Origin: Fusobacteriaceae bacterium
Lineage (GTDB): Bacteria > Fusobacteriota > Fusobacteriia > Fusobacteriales > Fusobacteriaceae
DNA length: 7,709 nucleotides
NCBI GenBank assembly: GCA_030625925.1
Contig: DAOUPY010000061.1
Location: 1-7,709 of the forward strand
Reading direction: 5' to 3'
The notes below the pieces were generated by a model that saw nothing but the letters and a program-made list of their open reading frames with translations, did not search any database and was not told the DNA's origin. Shown here piece after piece: positions 1 to 6,502 of the stretch (positions within the stretch are counted from its first letter, which is position 1; every line of letters starts with the position of its first letter). The position numbers were made by a program, and so were the translations under genes.

Positions 1-2
1 AT

Positions 3-30
3 TTCGTTAAAATAAATTATAAATTAAATA
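3..30 (+). promoter_or_regulatory. Possible promoter of the SAM-riboswitch operon
   Basis: A weak sigma-70-like pair lies just before the riboswitch: TTCGTT at 3-8 and TAAATA at 25-30, with a 16-base spacer. It would start transcription around 36-40, almost exactly at the 5' strand of riboswitch helix P1, which is where it should be. The region is so AT-rich that such matches arise easily, and the true -35 could lie outside the window. The call rests mostly on position. Confidence 0.25.
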
Positions 31-37
31 TGCAACA

Positions 38-140
38 TCTTATTAAGAGAGACTGAGGGAAATGGCCCTATGACGTCCGGCAACCCCCTTTTAGGGAAGG
101 TGCTAAATCCAATCGACTTTAGGTCGTGAAGATAAGAGGA
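38..140 (+). promoter_or_regulatory. SAM-I (S-box) riboswitch aptamer
   Basis: This leader RNA binds S-adenosylmethionine and controls the downstream transporter-metK operon by transcription termination. The S-box conserved blocks appear in order: AAGAGAG after the P1 5' strand, GAGGGAAATGGCCCTATGA forming P2, CCGGCAACC, then AGGTGCTAAATCC closing P3. P4 is CGAC(114-117)/GTCG(123-126) with a five-base loop, followed by GAAGATAAGAGG. P1 pairs 38-44 with 131-137, with one G-U pair. The P1 3' strand and following bases (131-139) can instead pair over nine positions with 154-162, the 5' arm of the terminator, giving the classical antiterminator. Expected logic: SAM bound, P1 forms, the terminator forms, expression stops; low SAM gives read-through. 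Recognition of the class is firm; function is inferred from the family. Confidence 0.96.
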
Positions 141-151
141 ATATAACTTTC

Positions 152-183
152 AACCTCTTATTATATAAATAAGAGGTTTTTTT
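152..183 (+). terminator. Riboswitch-controlled intrinsic terminator
   Basis: The 5' arm 152-162 (AACCTCTTATT) pairs perfectly with 168-178, leaving a five-base loop (163-167), and a run of seven T at 177-183 follows. The 5' arm is also complementary to the P1 3' strand of the aptamer, so the hairpin is mutually exclusive with the antiterminator. It is the expression platform of the SAM-I riboswitch. Confidence 0.93.
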
Positions 184-228
184 ATTATATTATAAAACTC
201 TTTCCTTGTTGGTGGGATTTCATGATTA

Positions 229-261
229 TTAAAATCAAGTATAGTTAAAACTTGATTTTAA
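229..261 (+). repeat. Perfect 12-bp inverted repeat in the operon leader
   Basis: Bases 229-240 (TTAAAATCAAGT) are exactly reverse-complementary to 250-261 (ACTTGATTTTAA), with a nine-base loop. No T-tract follows, so it is not a canonical intrinsic terminator. It sits between the riboswitch terminator and the first gene, so only read-through transcripts would carry it. It could be an RNA stability or pausing element or a dyad for a DNA-binding protein; the sequence does not decide. The surrounding leader (184-310) has no convincing gene. A TTG-initiated extension of the first ORF begins inside it but has no ribosome-binding site. Confidence 0.6.
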
Positions 262-323
262 ATCTGAACCTTCGCACTCGTCAATCGAGAAACCTAGGAG
301 GAAGAGTCACAAGGAGGAATAAA

Positions 324-866
324 ATGAAATTAACTACAAAAAGTGTTGTAGCCATTGGGATCGGAGCGGCACTCTATGGCGTATTATCTGCTGTATCACT
401 ACCAATTGGACCAAATACATCCCTTAGAATATCCGTTACACTGCTTACTATATTCGGTGCATTATTTGGGCCGTTAGTTGGATTTTTAGTTGGATTTATC
501 GGTCATGCCTTAAATGATACTATGATGTATGGCGGAGTATGGTGGAGCTGGGTTATGCTGTCTGCTATGATAGGATTTTCCATGGGATTTATTAAATTAG
601 ATAAAAGTTTTGACCCTGAACACGGGATTTTAAATAAAAAACATATAGTTAAACTATACATATACGCAGTGATTGGAATGATCTTAGCTGGTCTTGCAGC
701 CTACATTGGAGATGTCTTCTTTTACGGCGAACCTTCCAATAAGGTATGGATTCAAATCCTTATAGCCACATCTTCAAACTTTGTCGTAACAGCTGGACTG
801 GGAATACCTGCTGTAATTATGTTAGCTAAAAGAAAGGGGAAACATAAAAATTTAACGGCTGAATAA
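324..866 (+). CDS. ECF transporter S component, UPF0397/MtsA-like (methionine-regulated)
   Basis: This is a 180-residue integral-membrane substrate-binding (S) subunit of an energy-coupling-factor ABC transporter. It belongs to the ECF_trS/UPF0397 family, recognised from the N-terminal SVVAIGIGAALYGVLSAV helix, the GALFGPLVGFLVGFIGHALND block (about 45-65) and the VWWSW motif (72-76). About six hydrophobic helices fill the protein, with a basic C-terminal tail. The start at 324 is chosen because AGGAGG (312-317) lies six bases upstream. A reading frame open from TTG at 252 adds 24 arginine-rich residues unlike the family and has no ribosome site. Its ATPase and EcfT partners follow directly, so this is a dedicated (group I) ECF system. 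Some database entries call the family a riboflavin transporter; the SAM riboswitch and adjacent metK argue instead for methionine or a precursor, matching the methionine-regulated ECF class named MtsABC in comparative genomics. Substrate is inferred. Confidence 0.88.
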   Translation: MKLTTKSVVAIGIGAALYGVLSAVSLPIGPNTSLRISVTLLTIFGALFGPLVGFLVGFIGHALNDTMMYGGVWWSWVMLSAMIGFSMGFIKLDKSFDPEHGILNKKHIVKLYIYAVIGMILAGLAAYIGDVFFYGEPSNKVWIQILIATSSNFVVTAGLGIPAVIMLAKRKGKHKNLTAE

Positions 867-887
867 AAAATAAATAAGGAGACACAA

Positions 888-2591
888 ATGAAAAGTGAAG
901 CAAAAAATATTATTGAATTTAAGAACTTTACATTTCAATATAGGAGTTTGGGTACTCCCACATTAAAAAATATAAATTTATCTATACAGAAGGGAGAAAA
1001 AGTACTCATTGCCGGCCCGTCTGGATCGGGAAAGTCTACCTTGGGGCATTGTCTTAATGGACTGATTCCATTTTCTTATTCTGGAGAGATCAGCGGTAAA
1101 TTGAAGGTAAATAATATTGAACCACATAAAACCAGTATCTTTGATATCAGCAGCCATGTTTCTACCATCCTGCAAGATCAAGATGGCCAGTTTGTAGGCC
1201 TGAGTGTAGGAGAGGATGTAGCATTTAGAGATGAGAATAGTAATGTTCCCATAGATATTATGAAACAAACTGTAAAAGCAGCACTAAAAAAAGTAAATAT
1301 GGAAAACCATATCAGCAAGAGTCCGCAAGAACTAAGCGGCGGTTTAAAACAACGGGCTTCCCTGGCAGGAATAATCATGAGTGAGGCACCTATCCTGCTC
1401 TTTGATGAACCCCTGGCAAACTTAGATCCTGCAAGTGGCAGGTCAGCTATGAAATTGATCTCATCTGTCCATGAAAAATCCAATAAAACCATCGTTGTTA
1501 TAGAACATAGGATCGAGGATGTTCTGGCTGAAAAATTTGATAAAATTATTATCATTGATAATGGGATAATTGCGGCATCAGGTACCCCTGCAGAGTTAAT
1601 TTTAAACGGGTCATTGAGGCGTTTTGGACTGCGTGAACCTCTCTATATTGAAACTATGAGATACGCTGGTGTTGATCTTAAAGAATTGGATATCTTAGAT
1701 ATATACAGTTTGAATTCCTCCAATATCAAAGATAATATAGATAACTGGATAGAGAAAGTAGAACCTAAAGTTTCATCTTATGATGAAAAAATATTAGAGG
1801 TAAAAGACCTGACTTTCTCGTACAATAAAAAAGATAATATCATTAAAAACATAAATTTTGATCTATACAGAGGGGAGATAATTTCCCTTCTAGGAAATAA
1901 TGGAGCAGGGAAATCCACCCTGTCTAAGGTCATCACAGGGATCTGTAAAAAATCTAATGGATCCATCTCCTACAAGGGAGAAAATATAGACAGTTGGAGT
2001 ATCAGAAAAAGAGGGCAGGAAATTGGTTATGTTATGCAGAATCCAAACCATATGATTACTCAGGAAACCCTTTTGGATGAGGTCAGCTTTGGATTAAAAG
2101 TTCGTGGATACAAAAAAGAGGAGATCCTGGAAACAGCTGAAAATACTCTAAAGATCTGCGGTTTGCATGCCTTTAGAAATTGGCCTATAACAGCTCTCAG
2201 CTATGGGCAGAAGAAAAGATTGAGTATCGCCACCATTCTAGCTCTAAACCCTAGTATTCTTATCCTTGACGAGCCTACAGCCGGACAGGATTATAGACAC
2301 TATTTGGAGTTTATGCAGTTTATAGAAAATTTGAGTAAAACCGGTTTAAGTATTATCTTTATCACCCACGATATGCACCTTGCACTAGAATACAGCAATC
2401 GTGCCATTGTATTATCTAATGGCCGGATTATTTGCGATGATACAGTATCAAATGTATTATCCCATACAAAAATTTTAGAACAAGCAAATCTAAAGAAAAT
2501 ATCTGTTTCTACATTAGCTGGAGTTCTCAAAATTGATGAAAAATTGATGCTGGAAACTTTTATAAATTATGATCACAGTGAGGTGGTATAG
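888..2591 (+). CDS. Duplicated ATPase subunit of ECF transporter (EcfA-EcfA' fusion, MtsB-like)
   Basis: This 567-residue protein carries two ABC ATPase domains in one chain and powers the ECF transporter in the cytoplasm by ATP hydrolysis. Domain 1 has Walker A GPSGSGKST (43-51), signature LSGGLKQR (149-156), Walker B ILLFDEP (169-175), D-loop NLD and switch histidine H207. Domain 2 has Walker A GNNGAGKST (336-344), Q-loop Q384, signature LSYGQKKR (437-444), Walker B ILILDEP (457-463) and H494. A linker of roughly 55 residues separates them. Both sites keep catalytic glutamates (E174, E462), so both look active. Single-chain double ATPases are usual in this branch and replace separate EcfA1 and EcfA2. 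The second signature has Y instead of the first G of LSGGQ. AAGGAG at 876-881 supports the ATG at 888, 21 bases after the S-component gene. The stop codon abuts the ATG of the EcfT gene, suggesting translational coupling. Confidence 0.95.
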   Translation: MKSEAKNIIEFKNFTFQYRSLGTPTLKNINLSIQKGEKVLIAGPSGSGKSTLGHCLNGLIPFSYSGEISGKLKVNNIEPHKTSIFDISSHVSTILQDQDGQFVGLSVGEDVAFRDENSNVPIDIMKQTVKAALKKVNMENHISKSPQELSGGLKQRASLAGIIMSEAPILLFDEPLANLDPASGRSAMKLISSVHEKSNKTIVVIEHRIEDVLAEKFDKIIIIDNGIIAASGTPAELILNGSLRRFGLREPLYIETMRYAGVDLKELDILDIYSLNSSNIKDNIDNWIEKVEPKVSSYDEKILEVKDLTFSYNKKDNIIKNINFDLYRGEIISLLGNNGAGKSTLSKVITGICKKSNGSISYKGENIDSWSIRKRGQEIGYVMQNPNHMITQETLLDEVSFGLKVRGYKKEEILETAENTLKICGLHAFRNWPITALSYGQKKRLSIATILALNPSILILDEPTAGQDYRHYLEFMQFIENLSKTGLSIIFITHDMHLALEYSNRAIVLSNGRIICDDTVSNVLSHTKILEQANLKKISVSTLAGVLKIDEKLMLETFINYDHSEVV

Positions 2592-3419
2592 ATGGCTGCA
2601 ATAGGAACTTTATATATCCATAAAAAATCTCCTATCCATTCATTGGACGGCAGTATAAAACTCTTAATGTTATTAGTTTGGACAGCTGTAGCCTTTATGT
2701 TTATAGATATCAGAGTATTTTTAGCTCTTATAGCATGTGGAACTCTGCTCATTCGAATGGCAAACATTACATTTAAAGAGATCAAACCATTGGTAGTCTT
2801 TTTACTGATATTTACCCTTTTTAACTCTGTATTTTTGATCTTCATCACTCCTGCCTACGGTTCGGAACTTATAGATTGTTATACACCTATATTTAATATT
2901 TTAGGGAGACCGCTTACCTATGAAACACTCTGGTTTGCCGTGACATTATCTCTAAAATATCTGTCTATACTCCCTATAACTATTATATTTATCTTCACTA
3001 CTCATCCCAGCAGGTTTGCAAGTAGTTTAAATAAGATTGGTGTCTCATATAAGGTTGCATATGCAGTCAATATAGCCCTTAGATATATTCCCGATGTGAG
3101 AGATGAGTTTGTAAATATCATGCATGCCCAGGAAGCTCGTGGAGTAGCCTTTAGAAAGGGTGAAGACAGCCTTATAAATAGGTTTAAAAACTATAATACC
3201 ATCCTTATTCCCTTGGTTTTATCCTCATTAAACAGGGTAGAAGTAGTCTCCAATGCCATGAATCTACGTGGATTTGGATCTGAAAAAACTAGATCTTGGT
3301 ACAATGGAAAAAAATACGGAAAATTTGATTTCTTAGCTATTGCACTCCTTATAATAGGAGCAGTTGCAGGAATTTTAATAAATAAATTTTATCTCAGCGG
3401 ATTTTGGTATCCATTTTAA
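2592..3419 (+). CDS. ecfT: ECF transporter transmembrane coupling subunit EcfT (MtsC-like)
   Basis: This 275-residue membrane scaffold joins the S component to the ATPases in the ECF complex. It has the CbiQ/EcfT layout: N-terminal hydrophobic helices (about 24-56, 64-85, 112-136), a long cytoplasmic coupling region, and a final helix (about 247-264). The diagnostic arginine motifs of the two coupling helices are present: AQEARGVAF with R183, and NAMNLRGFG with R226. In the family these dock in grooves of the two ATPase domains. The preceding N-R-V-E-V-V-S-N-A-M stretch is also typical. The ATG directly follows the TAG of the ATPase gene with no intervening base; its ribosome site (GAGGTGG, about 2580-2586) lies inside that gene. 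The length is normal for the family. Confidence 0.93.
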   Translation: MAAIGTLYIHKKSPIHSLDGSIKLLMLLVWTAVAFMFIDIRVFLALIACGTLLIRMANITFKEIKPLVVFLLIFTLFNSVFLIFITPAYGSELIDCYTPIFNILGRPLTYETLWFAVTLSLKYLSILPITIIFIFTTHPSRFASSLNKIGVSYKVAYAVNIALRYIPDVRDEFVNIMHAQEARGVAFRKGEDSLINRFKNYNTILIPLVLSSLNRVEVVSNAMNLRGFGSEKTRSWYNGKKYGKFDFLAIALLIIGAVAGILINKFYLSGFWYPF

Positions 3420-3469
3420 AAAATTATCGTAATTAACATATATATTAATATATTAGGAGGAATAAACAA

Positions 3470-4627
3470 ATGACAAACAAAACTTATTTCACATCTGAGT
3501 GTGTATCACCAGGACATCCAGATAAGATCGCAGACCAAATTTCAGACGCAGTATTAGATGCTTGTTTAGCAGAAGATCCAAAAGCAAGAGTAGCTTGCGA
3601 AACTTTTTGTACAACAGGACAAGTAGTAGTCGGAGGAGAAATAACTACAACTACCTATGTAGATATCCAAAGAATTGTTAGAGATAAAATAGATGAGATC
3701 GGATATAGACAAGGAATGGGATTTGATTCAGACTGTGGTGTATTAAATGCAATTCATTCTCAATCACCTGACATCTCTCAAGGTGTAGATACAGGTGGAG
3801 CCGGTGACCAAGGAATCATGTTTGGAGGAGCTGTAGATGAAACTCCTGAACTCATGCCTTTAGCACTTGTTTTATCCAGAGAGATCATCAGAAAATTAAC
3901 TACTATTACTAGAAATGGTGAATTAGCATGGGCTAGACCAGATGCTAAATCTCAAGTGACATTAGCCTACGACGAAAACGGAAATGTTGATCATGTAGAA
4001 ACTGTTGTTGTTTCTGTTCAGCATAACCCTGAAGTAGCTCAAGAAACTATAAAAAAAGAAGTTATTGAAATGGTAATAACTCCTGTTTTAGAAAAATATG
4101 ATCTAGATATAAAAAAAGTAAACCATTTCCATATCAATCCAACTGGTAGATTTGTAATCGGTGGACCTAATGGAGATGCTGGGCTTACCGGTAGAAAGAT
4201 CATAGTAGATACATATGGTGGATTCTTCCGTCACGGTGGGGGAGCATTCTCTGGAAAAGACCCTTCAAAAGTAGATAGATCGGCTGCCTATGCTGCTAGA
4301 TGGGTTGCAAAAACTATTGTAGCAGCTAAGTTAGCTACCAAGTGTGAAGTGCAGCTTTCATATGCAATTGGAGTAGATCACCCTACATCTATCAAAGTTG
4401 ATACTTTTGGAACTGGAACAGTGGAGGAGATTACATTAGCTCAAGCTGTAATGAAAATATTCGACCTTTCACCTAGGGGAATAGAGGGAGCTCTTGAACT
4501 TAGAGAACCTAAATTTAAATATCAAGATCTAGCCGCCTTTGGACATATCGGTAGAACTGATATCGACCTTCCTTGGGAAAGATTAAACAAGGTAGATGAG
4601 TTAAAAAAAGTATTAAATATAGGATAA
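3470..4627 (+). CDS. metK: S-adenosylmethionine synthetase (methionine adenosyltransferase)
   Basis: MetK makes S-adenosylmethionine from methionine and ATP, releasing phosphate and diphosphate, in the cytoplasm. The 385 residues span the whole family length. Visible motifs are SPGHPDK (13-19, with the catalytic-site histidine H16), the first signature GAGDQG (110-115), [23 protein letters not shown] (221-243), and the P-loop-like second signature GGGAFSGKD (256-264) followed by DRSAAYAAR (269-277). The first signature reads FGGA where E. coli has FGYA, a mild variation. AGGAGG at 3455-3460 lies nine bases before the ATG. The 50-base gap after ecfT holds no terminator and no convincing promoter, so metK is probably co-transcribed with the transporter under the SAM riboswitch. 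This gives feedback control of both methionine supply and its conversion to SAM. A strong terminator follows. Confidence 0.97.
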   Translation: MTNKTYFTSECVSPGHPDKIADQISDAVLDACLAEDPKARVACETFCTTGQVVVGGEITTTTYVDIQRIVRDKIDEIGYRQGMGFDSDCGVLNAIHSQSPDISQGVDTGGAGDQGIMFGGAVDETPELMPLALVLSREIIRKLTTITRNGELAWARPDAKSQVTLAYDENGNVDHVETVVVSVQHNPEVAQETIKKEVIEMVITPVLEKYDLDIKKVNHFHINPTGRFVIGGPNGDAGLTGRKIIVDTYGGFFRHGGGAFSGKDPSKVDRSAAYAARWVAKTIVAAKLATKCEVQLSYAIGVDHPTSIKVDTFGTGTVEEITLAQAVMKIFDLSPRGIEGALELREPKFKYQDLAAFGHIGRTDIDLPWERLNKVDELKKVLNIG

Positions 4628-4628
4628 T

Positions 4629-4664
4629 AAAAAGATGACCTCTATATCAGAGGTCATCTTTTTT
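4629..4664. terminator. Bidirectional intrinsic terminator between convergent metK and POT genes
   Basis: The arms 4629-4643 and 4649-4663 pair over 15 positions with a five-base loop (ATATC). The GC-bearing core is GATGACCTCT with AGAGGTCATC. T's follow on the plus strand (4659-4664), and the A-run at 4629-4633 becomes a T-tract on the minus strand. It therefore can stop the metK operon and also the convergent transporter gene, whose stop codon is 27 bases away. Confidence 0.93.
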
Positions 4665-4690
4665 CATCCTATTACTAAAAATTTAATTTT

Positions 4691-6082
4691 CTACGAAACT
4701 TGTACCTCTGCTTCTGCCTCTTCTCCTTTTTCCATCCTTTCAATTGGTTTATTTATAGAAAATAAGATCAGACCTACTGCAACTAGTGCTACAGAGAATC
4801 CTAAAAACACCTGTAATGGCCCTAGTTTATCCACAAAGAACTGCACATATCCTGAGGCTTTTGATGCTAAGAATGTACTCGCAAACCAAACTCCCATCAT
4901 AGCTCCTGCAATCTTTTTAGGTGCTAATTTATCCACCATTGAATAAGCTATTGGTGAAAAACACATCTCTCCGACTGTTAACAATGTAGAAAATAATACC
5001 AACCATATAACACTGGCTTTTTCCCCACCTATAGTCTGTGTAATGGAAAGTGCCATCACTCCAAATGCTGCTGCTAAAAATAAGAATCCAAGAGTCATCT
5101 TAGTAGCTATGTTGAAATCTCCGTTCTTAGTTTTAGCTTTTAATCCCCAAACAACAGCCATTGTAGGACCTAGAATTATACAAAGAAATCCATTGTAAGT
5201 ATCCATCCAAGCCAGTGGAATTTCAAATCCATTATATACTAACTGGACACTGTTCTTTGCGTATAAAACTATCGATGTAGCCGTTTGGTAATAAGCTACC
5301 CAGAAGAAAGTTGCAAAGACAGCCAATGCACATATAGCTACTACCCTGCTTTTTTCACCCTTAGTCAATGGTGTTTTTTCCCCGTCTTCAGTATGGTGTT
5401 CCACAGCTGCTTCCTTATGAGACGGTAATATTCCTGCTGTTCCCAGCAACCTGTCTTTTAAAATTATAAAAATAATTAAAGATGTACTTACCGCTATTGA
5501 AGTTGCGAGGAAAACATATTTATAACCATATACTAAAATTTTTCCATCTGCATCCAATGTTGCACCCCATTTATTGGCAATAAATCCACAAATTAATGTC
5601 CCGAAGAATACCCCGATATTTATAAATGTATAGTTAATTGAAAAAGCTGCATCCTTTCTAGGATCGCCTTTTTCATAGATACTTCCAAGTAATGTCAACA
5701 AATTCCCCTTGTAAAACCCTGCTCCTAATGCTACCAGGTATATCATAGCGTAAACTGCAACTACCGATTGAGACGCAAAGCCTATAAAATAACCAACTGC
5801 ACACATGCCCAATCCAAGCATGATACTTTTTCTGGTTCCTAAAAATTTATCTGCTGCCCATCCACCTAACATTGGCGTCAAATATGCTAAGGCCATAAAA
5901 GTCCCCAATAATGATGCTGCATTTACATCTGTAAATCCAACACCGCCTCTGCCTACTGCCGCTACTAAAAATAATAATGTAGTTAATCTCATTCCATAAT
6001 AGCCAAAATTACATCCTGCCATCATAGTTCCCAGTAAATACATTCCTCCTGGTTGTTTCATTTTTTCTTTTGACATCTTCAT
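4691..6082 (-). CDS. POT/PTR-family (peptide-type) MFS transporter with altered proton-coupling sites
   Basis: A 463-residue inner-membrane transporter of the proton-dependent oligopeptide transporter (POT/PTR2) branch of the major facilitator superfamily. Family marks: NFGYYGMR (25-32), PMLGGWAADKFLG (70-82), GAGFYKGN with K125, FSINYTFINIG with N155, N297 in the helix-8 region, and GEMCFSP (371-377) with E372. I count about 12 helices: 14-43, 56-76, 85-105, 110-130, 148-170, 188-208, 246-276, 287-313, 326-348, 354-384, 391-416, 421-443. The TM6-TM7 connector (209-245) is hydrophilic, so the HA/HB helices usual in bacterial POTs seem missing. The helix-1 ExxER motif is replaced by MAGCN (21-25), and the helix-7 acidic residue by Y265. 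Substrate may be a di- or tripeptide but could differ. G-rich AAGGGGGG sits five bases or so before the ATG at 6082; an alternative ATG at 6076 is also plausible. Probably monocistronic. Confidence 0.88.
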   Translation of the reverse strand: MKMSKEKMKQPGGMYLLGTMMAGCNFGYYGMRLTTLLFLVAAVGRGGVGFTDVNAASLLGTFMALAYLTPMLGGWAADKFLGTRKSIMLGLGMCAVGYFIGFASQSVVAVYAMIYLVALGAGFYKGNLLTLLGSIYEKGDPRKDAAFSINYTFINIGVFFGTLICGFIANKWGATLDADGKILVYGYKYVFLATSIAVSTSLIIFIILKDRLLGTAGILPSHKEAAVEHHTEDGEKTPLTKGEKSRVVAICALAVFATFFWVAYYQTATSIVLYAKNSVQLVYNGFEIPLAWMDTYNGFLCIILGPTMAVVWGLKAKTKNGDFNIATKMTLGFLFLAAAFGVMALSITQTIGGEKASVIWLVLFSTLLTVGEMCFSPIAYSMVDKLAPKKIAGAMMGVWFASTFLASKASGYVQFFVDKLGPLQVFLGFSVALVAVGLILFSINKPIERMEKGEEAEAEVQVS

Positions 6083-6418
6083 TTCTCCCCCCTTTTTTTT
6101 AATTTAGTCTTATAATTCTTAATTTATAAAGTGAATTTTTCTTTTTCAATTTTATATTACCTCTTTTCTTTCTAAAAACCAAATTTATTTTTTATTTTTT
6201 GTTCTTTATACGAAAATAAAGTTATTTTTTTTTACTTTTAGAACTATTTATAAACATTTTTTTAAATAAATTAAAAAATTATATATAATAACATGATACT
6301 TCTCCAGACAGGTACAATCTAGATTTTTATATTCTTTTATTTTTTTATCGTAAAATTCTATGTTTGCAAAATAAATTACCAGTATTATGCCCATCGCGGG
6401 TATAATTTCCTAAATAAT
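6083..6418. other. AT-rich intergenic region between the POT gene and tuf
   Basis: About 340 bases without a convincing gene. It is extremely AT-rich with many A and T runs, except for a short GC-richer island around 6389-6400 (GCCCATCGCGGG). It should contain the promoter and 5' leader of the minus-strand POT gene. The longest open frame I found by eye is minus-strand 6394-6248, 48 codons. It is rich in Ile, Tyr and Lys with cysteines at 27, 29 and 47, and only a distant AGGA lies 13 bases upstream. I do not call it a gene. No tRNA, riboswitch or repeat array was recognised. Confidence 0.6.
6154..6182 (-). promoter_or_regulatory. Candidate promoter of the POT transporter gene
   Basis: On the minus strand TTGGTT (6182-6177) is followed after 17 bases by TAATAT (6159-6154), a reasonable sigma-70-type pair about 70 bases upstream of the start codon. 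The base composition makes chance matches likely, and another pair (TTGAAA then TATAAA with a short 15-base spacer) exists nearer the gene. Confidence 0.25.
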
Positions 6419-6450
6419 AAAAAAAGGAGATAACCAAACGGTTATCTCCT
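6419..6450 (-). terminator. Intrinsic terminator of tuf
   Basis: Read on the minus strand, AGGAGATAACC (6450-6440) pairs perfectly over 11 positions with GGTTATCTCCT (6435-6425) around the tetraloop GTTT. Seven T's follow (6425-6419). It lies 52 bases beyond the tuf stop codon and ends the transcript before the POT gene. tuf is therefore the last gene of its unit, not followed by rpsJ as in some organisms. Confidence 0.93.
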
Positions 6451-6502
6451 CCTCTATATAAAAGTCGTCGAACTCTTACATCTGCTGTATAAGAAACACT
6501 AA

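Noticed and set aside
205..225. GGTGGGA-like sequence considered as a T-box remnant
   Set aside because: It lacks the AGGGTGGNACCGCG core and the stem I and specifier architecture; the SAM-I riboswitch already explains regulation.
252..323. N-terminal extension of the S-component frame from TTG at 252
   Set aside because: It has no ribosome-binding site, overlaps the 12-bp inverted repeat, and encodes a polar arginine-rich stretch unlike the family. The ATG at 324 has an AGGAGG at ideal spacing and matches the family N-terminus.
978..1555. Two minus-strand open frames of 96 and 125 codons inside the ATPase gene
   Set aside because: They are antisense to a well-supported double ABC ATPase, show no recognisable domain, and overlap each other.
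3420..3454. Second riboswitch or promoter directly upstream of metK
   Set aside because: The gap is only 50 bases of AT-rich sequence with a trivial TATATTAATATA palindrome (3441-3452). No SAM-II, SAM-III or SAM-I consensus and no well-spaced -35/-10 pair is visible.
3821..3832. MetK first signature reading FGGA instead of FGYA or FGFA
   Set aside because: The rest of both signatures and the active-site motifs are intact. This position tolerates variation as far as I know, so it is noted in the gene entry only.
4635..4946. Plus-strand open frame of 103 codons after metK
   Set aside because: It starts inside the terminator hairpin and runs antisense to the 3' end of the POT gene; no ribosome site or domain.
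6376..6406. Plus-strand promoter-like TTACCA ... TATAAT pointing towards tuf antisense
   Set aside because: The spacer is 19 bases, the -35 match is poor, and no gene or sensible transcript lies downstream on that strand.
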